From contig JACGWO010000001.1 in NCBI GenBank assembly GCA_034509735.1, positions 10,618,854 to 10,682,853 of the forward strand: a stretch of 64,000 nt of DNA. Reading direction: 5' to 3'. The notes beneath the pieces were generated by a model, which searched no databases, was not told where the DNA came from, and was given only the letters and a program-made list of their open reading frames with translations. This document shows positions 41,307-55,029 of the stretch, piece after piece. The stretch's first letter is position 1. Every line of letters begins with the position of its first letter. The position numbers and the translations under genes were made by a program. The DNA is from Sesamum alatum (Eukaryota > Streptophyta > Magnoliopsida > Lamiales > Pedaliaceae).

Positions 41307-42136
41307 TTTAGGGTTTAATTATATTAATATTATTAAAAAAATTGCAAAATAACCCAATTTGGGTATAGTTACAAATGTATCGTGAGTCTTTGTTCATGCA
41401 CGGAGGTGCGACCCGTGCATATATATTCTTAAAATTAGTTAATTAAGTTACTTAATTTAGTAATTATAATTATGTAATTAATATTTTAATTTGGTAATTC
41501 TAATTATGTAATCAATATTTGTATAATTATAGTTATACAAATTTATAATTAATTCGTAACAACTAATAAACTTGAAAATTTACATAAAAATAATAATTAC
41601 AAATTTTAATAATATCCGCCAATCTCATGTATTTACAGAAAATCCAATTTTCTAAATACATGATTATTATCCAAATAATCATAAAATTAAACAAGTTATT
41701 TAAAACACATAATCATGTGAAATTAAAGCAATAACACATGCTTCAAAGGCTGATAAACACGTTTCTCATGCATACACAGTAAGAAACACATAGATCCATA
41801 GCCTATTACATCGAACCAAACTCTGATACCATTTAAAGGAAGTGGATCCGCCAGCCCGAAAACACAACAAAAGCGTTAAAAGATGAAAAAACTAAAACGT
41901 TCTAAACATTTAAAACCGATGAAATCGAAGCATATCGTCGCGCGTTATCAATGCACAGGGCCATATCTCAAAATGTGATCAAAATTGCCACATCAACAAG
42001 TCGCTATCCAAGATAGCAACCTATGCATGTAAAATCTGTGGATCGTTACCACATGTCCACAGTAGATTTACAATTATACCCAAATTGAAATATAATTGCA
42101 ATTTTTTTTATAATATTAAAATAATTAAGCCCTTGA
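41307..42136. mobile_element. Non-autonomous element with about 75-bp terminal inverted repeats
   Basis: The left end (about 41,307-41,385, with 'aatttgggtatagttacaaa') is an imperfect reverse complement of the right end (about 42,062-42,136, with 'acaattatacccaaattg'). The interior is non-coding. At 41,821-41,833 the minus strand reads 'tggtatcagagt', which matches the initiator-methionine tRNA primer-binding site of many plant LTR elements, but no flanking direct repeats were found. Confidence 0.6.
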
Positions 42137-42759
42137 TTTAGAGCTCCATCTGTCGCGGAATAAGAGCACAGACAGGAACACACTGTCAATGTGGAGTGGA
42201 GTAAAAAATTATTCCTCTTCCAAGTAGATTAAATTTTCCTCTTTGGCATCAATTATGACTTCTTTTGCCACTTCTTTCTATTCATCATCGATTTTTTTTT
42301 CTCCTTCCTTTCTTTTTCGGGTGCATATTGTTTATGTATGTTGGAATTCTCCAAACTTGTGTAATTTGTTGTGTCGATTTTAATATAGTTTATTTGATTA
42401 TTTAATACCCATAATGGATTTTAATTGCATATTGGATCTTTATTTTTTTTAAATATATAAAGAGCATAACCTAATTCAATTATCTAATCCGGGTCTTCAA
42501 TTTTTTTTTAGGGAAATTGGGGTTTTTAAGGCAGGCGGCTTTGACTCCAAACGAGCCAGATATCTCGGCTGCATGGGTGCTTTGTTTAGAGAATTTACAA
42601 GTGGGGGACAAGCGGCTTTCCAAAAGCATTTCAACTCCAACTCTCTAATACATACTACAAATTTGTAGTCAAGCGTCTTTCTTTAAATTCGAGTCAGACA
42701 AATTAATTTGATCTTTATTAAGAAACTAATGTTCTGTTTTGTTTTTTCGGAAAATATTA

Positions 42760-43256
42760 CCAAACATAATATTATAACATTCAGTACATGATCTAGGTTG
42801 GGATACTCGGTATCAAGTGTTAATGCGATATTATTTTGATGTCTTTGGGTGCCTCGATCCAGTAGCTCGTTCCAAACACTGAGGTCTCTGAGAAGAGAGA
42901 GCAAACGTGGGTCTAGCCGGGATGGTCCCTTATGAAGACCCTCTGACGCTTAAGTCAAACGGTGTTCGAGATTGAATAATTCGATCACGAGTAGCTGTAG
43001 TTATAATAAATGTACATACCTGTAATAAATAAGGATATCTCCTATTTATAGGGGCATGTTTACAGATTTATCCGATCCACGTGGTGCAATCCTGGTGCTT
43101 CTATGTTAACAGATCAACGACATCTGATGGGTTCATGTGGTCGCGTCGGGTCGAGGATACCCGACCCAACTGGATAATGCACGGATCCTGATGGCAATGG
43201 TGTGATTTTTGTATTTTGGAGGGTATTTTCGGGAAAAGGGGGAATAACCCCCATCA
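42760..43256 (-). mobile_element. LTR-retrotransposon remnant, minus orientation
   Basis: Read on the minus strand it begins 'tgatgggggttattccccct' and has a promoter-like 'cccctataaataggagat' (about 43,039-43,056), followed by a leader with 'gcgtcagagggtcttcataa'. This is the layout of a Gypsy-type LTR. No internal coding region or partner LTR is present; the far end is uncertain. The frame at 42,683-42,904 lies in it. Confidence 0.45.
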
Positions 43257-44803
43257 GTACACAATACGTCAATATTTTTAATTTATAAATCAACCAACAA
43301 ATTCAAAGTAAATGAAAAACAACATATATTATTAAAAATAAATTAAATACCTACATTCGTAGTGTTCGAACTCACAACCTTTTAAAATAGATAAACTTTA
43401 AAGTTCAGACTTATAATATTATTAGGTTCAAATTTTACTAATGTAAAATTTATCTTAACGAGATATTGGTTTGTCATATGTGATATTGTGAATATTTAGT
43501 ATATAATTGTATTTTTTTTAGTACTTCTATAAATCATATCATTTTATATTATTTAAAATGAAAACCGTCCAATGTTTCCATCTCTCTCCTACATGTCATA
43601 TGAAGTGGACAAGTTAGTTTTCATCTAATTTGACAGACCAACTGATTTCTATAAATATAAATAGTTAATTATATTAGCTTTTCATTAATTAGTATCTCTC
43701 ATCATTAATTTCTTACTCTTTCTTTTTTAGTCTCTCCAATGTTAAATTCTTTAATTATTTTCCTCATAAATTATTTACAATACCTTTCAAACTACATCAA
43801 TTATTTTCTTCTTTATAATTTAAGTGATCTGATATTAATATAATCTATTTTTTCAAAAAATAAATAAATCTCCTAATAAGTTAAAATTGTTCTATTGAAT
43901 TACTATAAAATTATAAATTCACAATTAGAGTATAAAATATCTTTTTTTTTTTTACGCTCAACTAAACACCTATAATATCATTGATGAATATCTTCATTTT
44001 TATCTCTAGAAATTGTGCGTTAATTTATTTATTTAATTATAATTATTAATTTGTGTACATATAGTAGATAGTTATTTTTCCCACGCTCCAAGACACACAT
44101 GATAATTCCTTTTAAACGCAAATCGAGTTGTTGACTAAACCTTTAATTTTAGTTGATTTAATTAGTAATGCTTAATACTAATTTTGACTCCTCTAATTAT
44201 AATATTTTGTGATATTTTAAAACTTATTTTATGTCATATTTTTACTAATCACGTAATTTATACAGTGCTTTGGTTAATTATATCGATTATTATTAATTAA
44301 CCAAATAATAAATTATTATTATGATTGTTAGATCCAACGCAAAATAATTTTATACTGTAAACATGATCTAACTATAGTGATCATTTAATTCTCTTCCCAA
44401 AAACTTCCTATTACTTGAAATATAGCAACGAATTTTTCTTTTATTAACAACTTCTTATATTTTATTACAATATTCTTTTTTTAATTACTCCTCTTCTTCA
44501 TATTTTTCAAATTTTAGTGAGTTCAAGTTCACGTAAAATTATCAAATAATTCTCTTTTATAATATTTTGCTTCTATAAATATAATATTTTTTGCCGTTAC
44601 AAAGGATATTTTTATTGTTATGCTTTGATTTTTATTCTGCGTTTAGAGTATATTTTTTGGCATATGATGATATAGTTATTAACTTATGTGGGGAAAAGGA
44701 AAAATGCGTCAAAACAACTTTTACTTACATTGATAGAAAACCACCTGTTAAACCAAAATTTACGCCCCCTTCCCCCCCCCCCCAAAAAAAAAAATATTAA
44801 ATT
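43257..44803. other. Intergenic AT-rich DNA, no gene recognised
   Basis: Strongly AT-rich, with no protein-like frame. A homopolymer junction of about 12 C and 12 A lies at about 44,771-44,794, immediately before a family B foldback element. Confidence 0.5.
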
Positions 44804-45220
44804 TAGGGTAAATTACAAGCACCTCCCCTAAGGTTTGGTATAATTACAAATACTTTCTCATGGTTTGAAAAATTATAAATATCCCCCTGAGGTTTGTAAT
44901 TTTTAATAAAAAAAAATTGATCATTTTGCCCTAGAATTTTTATTTAAAGTTGTAGAAAAATCAAACGAGACAAATTGCATTATTAGTCCTCTGTATTAAA
45001 ATTTTAAGAACCTCTCCCTGCGCATTGTAGTAAAAAAAAGTTCAAAAATTTTTAAGAATAATTCAGTTCGCATAAGGGCATTTTGGTCAGTTCATCCATA
45101 AAAATGGATTATTTGTTAGACGGTTACAAATCTCAGAAGAGTATTTGTAAATTTTTAAACAATAAGGGGTATTTATAATTATACAAAATCTCAGAAAATA
45201 TAGTTGTAATTTATTCTTAA
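44804..45220. mobile_element. Foldback MITE-like element, family B copy 2
   Basis: The left end 'tagggtaaattacaagcacc' pairs with the right end near 45,220 (reverse complement 'taagaataaattacaactat'). Internal phrases 'cataagggcattttggtcag' and 'gaggtttgtaattttt' match the copies at 35,680 and 56,943. Confidence 0.75.
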
Positions 45221-47640
45221 ATTTGAAATAATAGCTGTACTTGTACCTGAGCATCAACCGCGCCAGCATTTTCAGTTATTCCTGCACAATATGGAAATTA
45301 TTCTATTCTCCAACAAAATGATTGAACCCCCTAATCCAGACTTAATGCAAAGTTAATCACGCTTTCTAGATCTTAAAGCAACTTTTATGCTTCCAAAAGC
45401 GCGTTAAAGAAGAGATAAGCTCACACACATCACCCTCAACACCTAGTTGGTTTAGTTTACACTCCTGACTTCTCTATTTAATTCTACATTAACAGCCTTT
45501 TTAATAAATTGATTCTTTATGTTTTTCGAATAATTCAAAAAATATCTAAAAAATCCTAACTAAATGATATGACGTGCACTGCAATTGCATACGCGGTGGA
45601 TTAAGAGATTTTTGAGTCGGATTCCACTTTTGATATGGCCTCTTTATTTCCTTTTTAGCCTTTTTTATTCCTTTGTGTGTTTGTGAATTTCTAACCATAA
45701 GCATATGCAATTAAAGACTCTACATTATTCTGATAATTAGTGGGGGCAGAAATATATATTGATACATGCACTAGGTTCAAAAACTTGTGCATCAATCTTT
45801 ATTTTTTTTATATATATATGAAATTAGTAGTGGTGGTAATAGTTACTTCCTTTCATTTCTTCAAATTAAAAAAAAAAAAAAGTCAAAGTCACTGTGGCAC
45901 GTAAGTATTGGTGCACTTACGACCAAATAGATACAACACAAATTTTAAAAATAAAATTTAATATATGATTAAACAAGGAGCAATTGATGAGCATGGATGA
46001 AAGTGTAAGATAAATATAATGGTATTGTTGGTTAAAAGATAACGTGGACCATTTGAACTAAATAAATAATTATATTGGTACAAGTATTTAAGGGTATATT
46101 TGATATTTTAAAATTTATTGTCGCAGTATCACAAATCGCTAGGTGTGAGCGAGGAGTATCATTTTTTATACTAGGCATTGTGGCACGGTATCCCTGCGTG
46201 TATATCATAAAAAAATGCACTTTAAAATGTATTATGAATAGGAATAGAATATATAAACCAATATATTAATTACATTAGAAAAGAAAAAGAAAAGAAAATT
46301 AATTTATGAGTTAATGTAAAATATGAAAGTTAAATAATTAGTTATCTTATCGGTTGAAAGGTATTTTTAATTTCACAAAAAATTAATCAACAGTGTCATT
46401 GACCGTTGATTGTGAGTATGGATACTTTTTTTTGTTAGATTAGTATAGGTAAGTTTATTGCTTTCTAGGCCCAATGTAGTAGTTGGGATCCACGGTCCAC
46501 CAATGGATTTAAGAGCGAGTAAGTGTGTTAATTTCATGGATTTGGAGGATGTTTATGTGGCTTAATTTTGAATAATACCAATTTTGTTACTTCTTCTTCT
46601 AGATTTAAGGGCGAGTAGGCTCATCTAAAAATTAAGAGTATTTTCCAATTCGTAGGAGGGATTTCATCTTACGTGTATTTGGTCTGGTAACACCACTGAG
46701 TTATTAGGGGGCTAACTTACAAAAAAAGTTGATATTTTGATACTTAAGTCAATAAGAGATTCGATAAAATAAAATGAGAAAGTTAAGTAAAAATATGAGA
46801 TTGGATGAACTAAATTATAGTATATGGAGTGTTAATAATGTAGAAAAGTATCATGAAAAAAAAATGCTAGAAATGGAACCCCTATTTGTAGGAACACGTT
46901 TTGAGAGATTTTAGAGTTGATTGGAAGTGGTTGAGATATCCTCCAAATCCTTAAAATGTCTAATTTTTTGGAGATGGTGTTTATCTAATTGTTCGAGTTG
47001 TCCTCTAAAATATATGTCAACAACAATGAATCATGTCAAGTGAACTGAGAATATAAGGTTGTTAGTTGCATATTTTTTCCATTAGCTGGATTAGTTGGGA
47101 CCAACACCGTTGCTGACACCCTTTTAGTGATGTGGCCTAGAATGTATAAAATACGACTAACATGGCTGTATTGTTGTATGACGTTAGGCCTGTTGGTATG
47201 GATCCTATTTTTGTTGTTGTGCGGTTAGCAAAGTGGCAAGATTGGATTGATTGGCTTGTTACCCTTGATGTTTGTCAATTGTGTTTGAATCAATAGGTTT
47301 GGGCCTGATGAGTTGAATGGATGAGGCCTTGACTTATTGGCTTGGATTTGGACCGTATTTGATCATTAAGTTTGAAAATATATTTGTTGTAAGCATCATC
47401 CTCGTTTATAATGGGTAGGATGAATAAGATTGAAATCAATATTTTAATTATTATAATTTTCAATAAATATAAATGATTAATCATTTTATTCATCACATTA
47501 TAATTGTAACTTAAAGAATATATTTTTTTAAAAAAAATAAAGAACATTTTCAAAGAAATTGTGATTTCTAATTCTGTAAATATAAATTTTTATTTTAAAA
47601 GCCTATAAAAGAATTGAATTTCATATGTTGCTTGGGATTG
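45221..47640. other. Intergenic, no gene recognised
   Basis: AT-rich DNA with short degenerate frames only. No RNA gene or recognisable transposon end was found. Two related sentences with 'gattta-gggcgagta' occur near 46,507 and 46,601. Confidence 0.45.
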
Positions 47641-47679
47641 TTACTTGGACCAGGCCGAAGAGGAAAGGCCTAAAACTGC

Positions 47680-47857
47680 TACGAGAAGCTACACTCGGCC
47701 AGCCCAAGCCCATTCCTAGAGCCTTTAGTTATACACGTCCCTTAGCATGTAAAGCGAATAAAAACCCTAACTAGGTTACAGATCGATACTCCTCAGTACC
47801 TCTCTTCTCCCCTCAACTCCCCGCCGCTCTCTCACACACCTTACGCTCGCTTTTCCG
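47680..47857 (+). promoter_or_regulatory. Ribosomal-protein-type promoter: site II boxes plus telo box
   Basis: Two 'agccca' motifs (47,701-47,706 and 47,707-47,712) are reverse-complement TGGGCT site II elements. A perfect telo box 'aaaccctaa' lies at 47,762-47,770. A pyrimidine-rich tract follows at about 47,801-47,815, just before the leader. The combination of site II and telo box is characteristic of plant translation-apparatus genes and fits the eS25 gene that starts at 47,858. Confidence 0.75.
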
Positions 47858-49189
<1,332 letters not shown>

Positions 49190-50634
49190 GTGTTACATTT
49201 TAGAGCATTACAGAGCTTCAAATGCGTTTTGTCTGATTAGAACTTTGGTTTTTTAGCTTTATGTTGTCTGCAAGTGATGTTAAACTTGAGCTATCAACTA
49301 TTACAGTGTTACGCCATTTTTTTGTCAGATTTTTATCGATATTTGACTCTATAAGCTTGCATTTTCTCGTGGTCACAATATGGCAGCACTTGCAAATTAT
49401 TTAAACTATTTTGTTCATCCACACAGAATTTGGATGATGGTGGTACACAATTAAGTTTTAGGACGCAATATGTTACTGTGGTTTGATTCCATCTTATAAT
49501 TGGGTCTTGAGATTGAGATTTGGCTTCCCACAAGAAGAGTTGGTCTGTGCACTGGCATTAACATGAATATAATCTAGTTAGTCTTAATTTTTTATTTTTT
49601 GGTTATTTTAATCCAGTTAGTTGCATCTGCATAAGTCTCTTGCAAGTGAATCACCTCAATGGCTTATATTTCAACTCTTGATTGCTGCCTGCGTGGATGA
49701 TCTCTTTCTGTTTTGGCTTGTCATAGGGGTTAGGATACAAGCTGGGTCTGTAGCTGTTGCATTGTATTGGATTGTATGCAGTGTTCTCCAATGTATCAGT
49801 AGTGCTAACCTGTTCTATGTGTGTTAGTCAAAAAACCAGCCGGTGAATTGGTGCGGCCGACCACCATTGTTTAAAGATATCTATTGTAGTATCACAAACA
49901 TTGTGAACTTAGTAGTAACTTGGGAGTTGGGAATATTAGCCGGTATAGGACGACTTGTCGATGGTGGGAGGGAACCTGAAAGTGAAAGCAACTTCTGATG
50001 CTTCGTCATTGACATTGTTAATGATGCCATAAATCAAAGTTAGCTCTCCTTGGTAGGAAGTCTAAAGCTAAGGTAGGAACTTTCTGGAATTTCATATGGT
50101 TTCTTCAATGAAGCGTCACTGAGTCAACGTGCCTAAGCAGGGGCGGCATTTACGCTCATGAATTGAAGAAATTTACTGGGATGCAATATAGTAGTACTAA
50201 GCCTGACTGAGAGACCGAGACCCAAGATGCTAATGAAATCCAGGCTGTTAATGGTGGTACCGCAATACAGACCAGCCTGGTCCACCATAGCTGCCCAATT
50301 AAACGTCCGTGGAAAATCTCAAATTTCGGACGGTCACCCTACGTCATTAATGCACATTTAAACCACATTATATGCCTAGTACCATGTAAATAATTTGCAC
50401 AGTACAAATTTGGCAAAACAAATTCAAGAGGGACGATGAGAGAGATGCAGAAGAAAACTAAAATAATGATCAAGAATTGCAAAATGAACTGAATTTAAGT
50501 ACGACACTGGATATAAGAATGACATCACTTTTTCCCATGAACTCTAAATGGGACAAACCAAAACAATTGTCAACATAATTCATACATTCCGAACAAGATA
50601 TTAGCTGGAGCAAGAATCCAGATTCTTTAATTTC
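49190..50634. other. Intergenic between convergent RPS25 and PAS2
   Basis: No gene. It contains both 3' untranslated regions. The middle (49,830-50,330) is less AT-rich but has no protein-like frame. Confidence 0.5.
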
Positions 50635-51300
50635 CTACTCAGGTTTAGCCTTGGAGAGAGCTTTTTTCCTCTGCCCCAACATATATCCGTACATATGAGG
50701 GCAGCCCGGGACGTAAAACCCAAGAACCAGAAGTGCGTTGTAGTAATAATCAAACGCGAAATTCCACTTGTTCGGCATCCTGATGCTGTATTTCCCAGAT
50801 TCCCTCATATAAGGCAGCGCATAGTATATCAAACCCACTTCACTAGTGATGCCCGAAGGGTACAATATGAGGAACGTGCTGTACCTCAGCCAAAGCAGCC
50901 AGGAGGGTGTGAAACCGAAAGCTTCCTTGAACCCGAAAAACGCGTACCTGATAATTTCGGTAATTGACCAACTTATCACCAAAGATCCGACTAGGAAATG
51001 GGTTCGGATTTCGGGGAAGCTGTACAGGATACCCCATGTTACGTACAACCTGGAGCTGACCTGCGGAAGAGTAGCGGTCACCGGAGATCTGACGATCCCA
51101 GTTAAGCTGTGTAGGATTTCGAGGATAGCGGCGGATTGCGCGAGAATGAGAGGCTTCTCGACGGCGGCGTAGACGGATTCGTGTCCGGATTCTTTGAGAG
51201 TTTTGACGGCGAGGTAGAAGACCTGGACCCATCCGAAGAAAACTATCCAGTTATAGAGGACTAGGTAGATTCGCCGAATAGAGGAGAGTACTCCGGCCAT
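50635..51300 (-). CDS. PAS2: Very-long-chain (3R)-3-hydroxyacyl-CoA dehydratase PASTICCINO 2
   Basis: An uninterrupted frame of 221 residues has the usual length of plant PAS2. The enzyme removes water from 3-hydroxyacyl-CoA in the third step of very-long-chain fatty acid elongation at the ER. It belongs to the PTPLA/Phs1 family. Several hydrophobic helices are visible (about 12-32, 52-66, 84-96, 102-121, 141-160, 186-198). The catalytic pair of the family is present in YPSGITSE: Tyr147 and Glu154. The C-terminal KAKPE fits a KxKxx ER-retrieval signal. The start MAGVLSSIRRIYL is the conserved one. No intron is needed to reach full length; there is no poly(A) tract after the stop, so there is no direct sign of a processed copy. 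It converges on RPS25. Confidence 0.96.
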   Translation of the reverse strand: MAGVLSSIRRIYLVLYNWIVFFGWVQVFYLAVKTLKESGHESVYAAVEKPLILAQSAAILEILHSLTGIVRSPVTATLPQVSSRLYVTWGILYSFPEIRTHFLVGSLVISWSITEIIRYAFFGFKEAFGFTPSWLLWLRYSTFLILYPSGITSEVGLIYYALPYMRESGKYSIRMPNKWNFAFDYYYNALLVLGFYVPGCPHMYGYMLGQRKKALSKAKPE

Positions 51301-51469
51301 CGGAATCGGAGTAGGAGATCTGGAGATTGGGTTTTGTTTCCCGGAGATGTGGGCGAGGTTCGGAGAGCGGAGTGCGAGGATTGGGGAAGGAGACGGATTT
51401 TAATAGCAGAATAAGAGTAGGCTTTGTGGGAGGTGAGTTAATGAACTTAGGTGGGCGGGTCAACCACTT

Positions 51470-53394
51470 ACACTGACCATATCTATATTCATTTTTTTCA
51501 ACTGGACGTCTGGTTTAATAGTGTTATACTCTCTATTAGTGTTATATCAATATATGATTAATACATATTTTTATAAAATTTAAAATAAAATTATATTATA
51601 TTATAATTTAAACATTGAATTACATATAGTACATATATGAGTACGACATTAACGTTTCATCCCAAAGTATGATAAAACGTCTTCACACCCAATTTTATTA
51701 CGTGATTGATGGAAATTTATTTAAAGGCAGTTGTGAGTTTATAAAATTCAAAAATACAATATTGAAAACTTTAAAGTTTTTTCAAGAAAAAGAAAAACTT
51801 TAAAACGCTTGACAAACTCATCTAAATTAATCATAAAATTGTTATTACTAGCATCACATGAGTTCTATCATTTTATTTTGTTCAAACATTTCAAAAAATT
51901 ATTATATATAATATGTATATGTTAAATTGAATAAAGAATAAAATTAAATTAAAATAGAAAATTCAACATTCAATAATTATTAGATGAAATTATAATTGAA
52001 TTTTTGTTTTAGGGGGGTTTGTATGAGGTTATAAATTTCTTATAAATGTTTTAAAACTTATAAAATATTGTAAATTATTCAGTGAATTTTGAAACTTATA
52101 AAATATTGCAAAAATAAAATGTTATTTTCTTATAAACTCTTCTAGAAAAGCTAAAAGTTCCCATTTTTGTTTTAAAAAAAAATCTTAATAAATTAGTTCA
52201 ATTTTCTTCAAGTTCATTGTAATTTTGCCATTAGCAATAATATTGTAAGCTTCTTGATCTTATGTTATCTCTTTTTTTTTTTTAGAACTTTTTTTTAAGA
52301 AAAAAATTCTTACAGAATCTTATAAATAAATTTAATCAAAGGCCCTCTTAATTTAAATAAATCATTTTTTTCACCACAAGCGCAGACGAATCATGAGCCA
52401 GAAAGAGAGTCCATAGCACGTGGATTCATCGAACGATCGAAACGTCAGCAGTATTACAAAATTCAAATAACTCTATTTCTAGCTTTTGCCGAAACATCTT
52501 GAATCATTTGCTAGGGGTGGTGGTGATAATTGATAAATGCCACAGAGAATCTCATATTGACACATAAGCAATTTCACCAGCGGATAATTACACCACCGCT
52601 CAAATTGAGTGTAGTTACCTAAAGGTACACAGTGAGCTGAATTAGTCTTAAATTGACACCAACCAATTCGAAAAAGCCCAGTCGAGAATCTAGCCACTAT
52701 TGTTTATAGTCAGTTTTGGGGTGGTTTTCGACATTTAAATGGGTCTCAATTAGATTCATTTTTAAACTCAGACCCAACTCATAGATTGGCCTGGGTAAGG
52801 CCCCGACCAAACCAGAATAAGGCACGAATGTTCTTGTTTTATTTTTATTTTTTTTTATGAAATTAAGGTACTTTTTGAGCAATTACTTAAATTTATGATT
52901 ATCTTATAAAATAAATTAATAATAAATAAAACTACACAAGACTAAAAAAAGTATTTAAGATTAGATAGCAAACTTAAATAATAATTTGACTAACAAGCTT
53001 ACACTAATATATTTAAAAAATAACAAATCCAAAAAAGACTTAAAATGAACTTCTCAAAAAAAAGTATTAAATGAATTAATGTACTAAAAATTTAGAAGTA
53101 GAATAAAAAAAAATTAGAGTTTTAAAAGTATAAAAAACCTATTAAAATAGTCAACTTAAAAGAATAAAATTAAAATTATATGTGATGTGTTATTGGAAGA
53201 AAAAAAAATGACCCCAGGCCTTACCCAGGACCAAGTGGTACAGAGCTACTGGATTGGGTTGGTACTAGGTATCGACACCTAGGACCGGCCTCGGACCAGC
53301 CCGGTCGCAAACGGGCTTAGGCTAAACCAGCCCACTTTTTTATTAGGTTAATCCAATCCTAGGCTGGGTTGGCACAGCCACGGCCATTGTGCAT
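51470..53394. other. Intergenic AT-rich DNA with an inverted 13-base pair
   Basis: No gene. 'cctgggtaaggcc' at about 52,790-52,802 and its exact reverse complement 'ggccttacccagg' at about 53,218-53,230 bracket roughly 415 bases of very AT-rich DNA and are themselves set in GC-richer flanks, so they could be the ends of an element. Confidence 0.45.
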
Positions 53395-53918
53395 CTTAAT
53401 AGTTACGTAATCCTTGTGGTTTGAAAAATTATATCTAATACCTTTTATGTTTGTTTTTATCTAACAAATAGATAACCCCGTCAAGCAAAATTCACCAAAT
53501 TTGCAGATATTAGCAAAAAAAAAAAAAAAAAAAATAATGAAAACGAATAAAAGTGTATATTTACCCCAATTGACCTATTACTGACTTATTTCAGGTCAAA
53601 CAAATATTAATCTAAAAAATTTTCACACGCTAATGCATATAAAGAAATATATCTTCACCTTTATAATAACAGTTTGGTCAAAAAAATTAATTTTATCTGT
53701 AATAAGTCAGTAATAAGTCAATCTGAAGGTAAATATGCACTTTAATTCAATCATTTATTTATTTATTTGCTAATATCACCATATTCGATAAATTTTGACT
53801 AACGAATGAGTCTATTTGTTAAACTGAATAAAATTTTAGGGATACTAAATGTAATTTTTCAAACTATTAGAGATCTACATATAATTACACCAAATCCTAA
53901 ATGAGGGTGGTGTAATTA
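53395..53918. mobile_element. Foldback MITE-like element, family E copy 2 (5' end lost)
   Basis: It shares the interior of the element at 3,987-4,480 and keeps the right terminal part ('acaccaaatcctaaatgagg' then 'gtggtgtaattat'), which is the reverse complement of the left end of that copy. Its own left terminal stretch is missing. Confidence 0.6.
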
Positions 53919-54311
53919 TCTATACCTTATTATTAAGGGAAAACACCAATTTGGTGTCTTTCAATTTTTTAGTCAATTTTATTTTTATTTTAAATTTTAT
54001 TTATTTTATCTTTTTACTTTTCATATTGGAGTAACTACTTCTCTCTCACTTATTATCCCATTTATTTATATTTTTCTTTATATAAATTTTTTATTTTATT
54101 TATTTATTCTCTCTATCTTACTTTGTTCAGTTATATTTTAATCACAAATTATTAATTTAATAAAAATACTATTATATTTACACGCGCATCAAAATTCGAG
54201 CGTGCGTTCTCGACTAAGTCTCCTTACAAATATGTGGGGAGCGGCTAAACGATGACATAATACATCTGACGCGGGGTAAAATAGGGAATTCAACCATTTA
54301 ATCTATAATAA
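53919..54311 (+). mobile_element. Helitron-like element, related 5' end (3' end uncertain)
   Basis: The sequence opens 'tctataccttattattaagg', nearly identical to the head of the next element, followed by the same short inverted motif 'acaccaatttggtgt'. A possible 3' hairpin ('cacgc...gcgtg') and CTAA lie at about 54,180-54,215, but the base after it is not T as expected. Confidence 0.4.
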
Positions 54312-54765
54312 TCTATACCTTTTTATTAAGGGAGAGCACCTATTTGGTGTCTCCCATTTTCTTGGTCTGCAATTTAATTTTAATTTATTAGTTTTTTTTT
54401 TATTAACTTCCAACTCTTTTAAACCCCCCATCCACTCTTCTAAAACCCCCAAAATATAGGAAAATAGCTACTATTAAATTATAATATTATAGTAATGCTT
54501 AACATAATTTTTTTTTCAATGCAGACAAGAAAAAAGTTGTGTAATTTTGTTAATGACGTTTGCATTTATATATCTGTAAATATTTAGAATTATATATCTT
54601 GAATCACATTTTCTTTAGGATGAAATATGTACATATATTTTACCTTTCTTTTAATTATTTTATTTTACTTGATGTTATGTATTAAAAATATTATTAATTT
54701 TATAAAATTATTTTATTAAAGATAAATAGGCTACACACACGCATTGCGTGTGCCTTAGCCGCTAG
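54312..54765 (+). mobile_element. Non-autonomous Helitron
   Basis: It starts with TC ('tctataccttttt') and ends with CTAG preceded by a perfect 7-bp hairpin, 'cacacgc att gcgtgtg' (54,733-54,751), ten bases before the terminus. It sits exactly between A (54,311) and T (54,766), the normal Helitron target, with no duplication. A subterminal 5' hairpin, GGGAGAGCACC with GGTGTCTCCC, is also present. It has no coding capacity at about 454 bases. Confidence 0.8.
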
Positions 54766-55010
54766 TATATTATGGGAGAGCGTCTCTTTGGTGTCTCTCC
54801 CAGTTTTGGTCTGTTTTTTTATTTTTTATTTATTTATTTTATTTAACTTCTTCCCCATTATCTTTTTATAGTTTTCTTTTATTTATTTTTATTCATCCAT
54901 GTTATCACAATTTTATTATAAATTTAATATTAATTTATTATTTTGTACATAAATTATCATATAATAAAATTTGATAAATATTTTATTTAAAAAATATTTA
55001 TAGAATTTTT
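54766..55010 (+). mobile_element. Truncated third Helitron-like head
   Basis: Directly after the CTAG end, 'tatattatgggagagcgtct' and 'ggtgtctctcccagttttgg' repeat the head of the preceding element without its first bases. This would fit insertion of the preceding Helitron near the 5' end of an older relative. No 3' terminus was located. Confidence 0.5.
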
Positions 55011-55029
55011 ACATACATAGGATGCTCAC

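Noticed and set aside
41821..41833. Primer-binding site of an intact TRIM or LTR retrotransposon
   Set aside because: No long direct repeats flank it; the element ends are inverted, not direct, repeats.
44771..44794. C-run followed by A-run as a functional motif
   Set aside because: A homopolymer junction next to a MITE; more likely slippage or sequencing noise than a regulatory site.
50695..51232. Overlapping frames on both strands within PAS2
   Set aside because: They are alternative-frame shadows of the conserved 221-residue enzyme.
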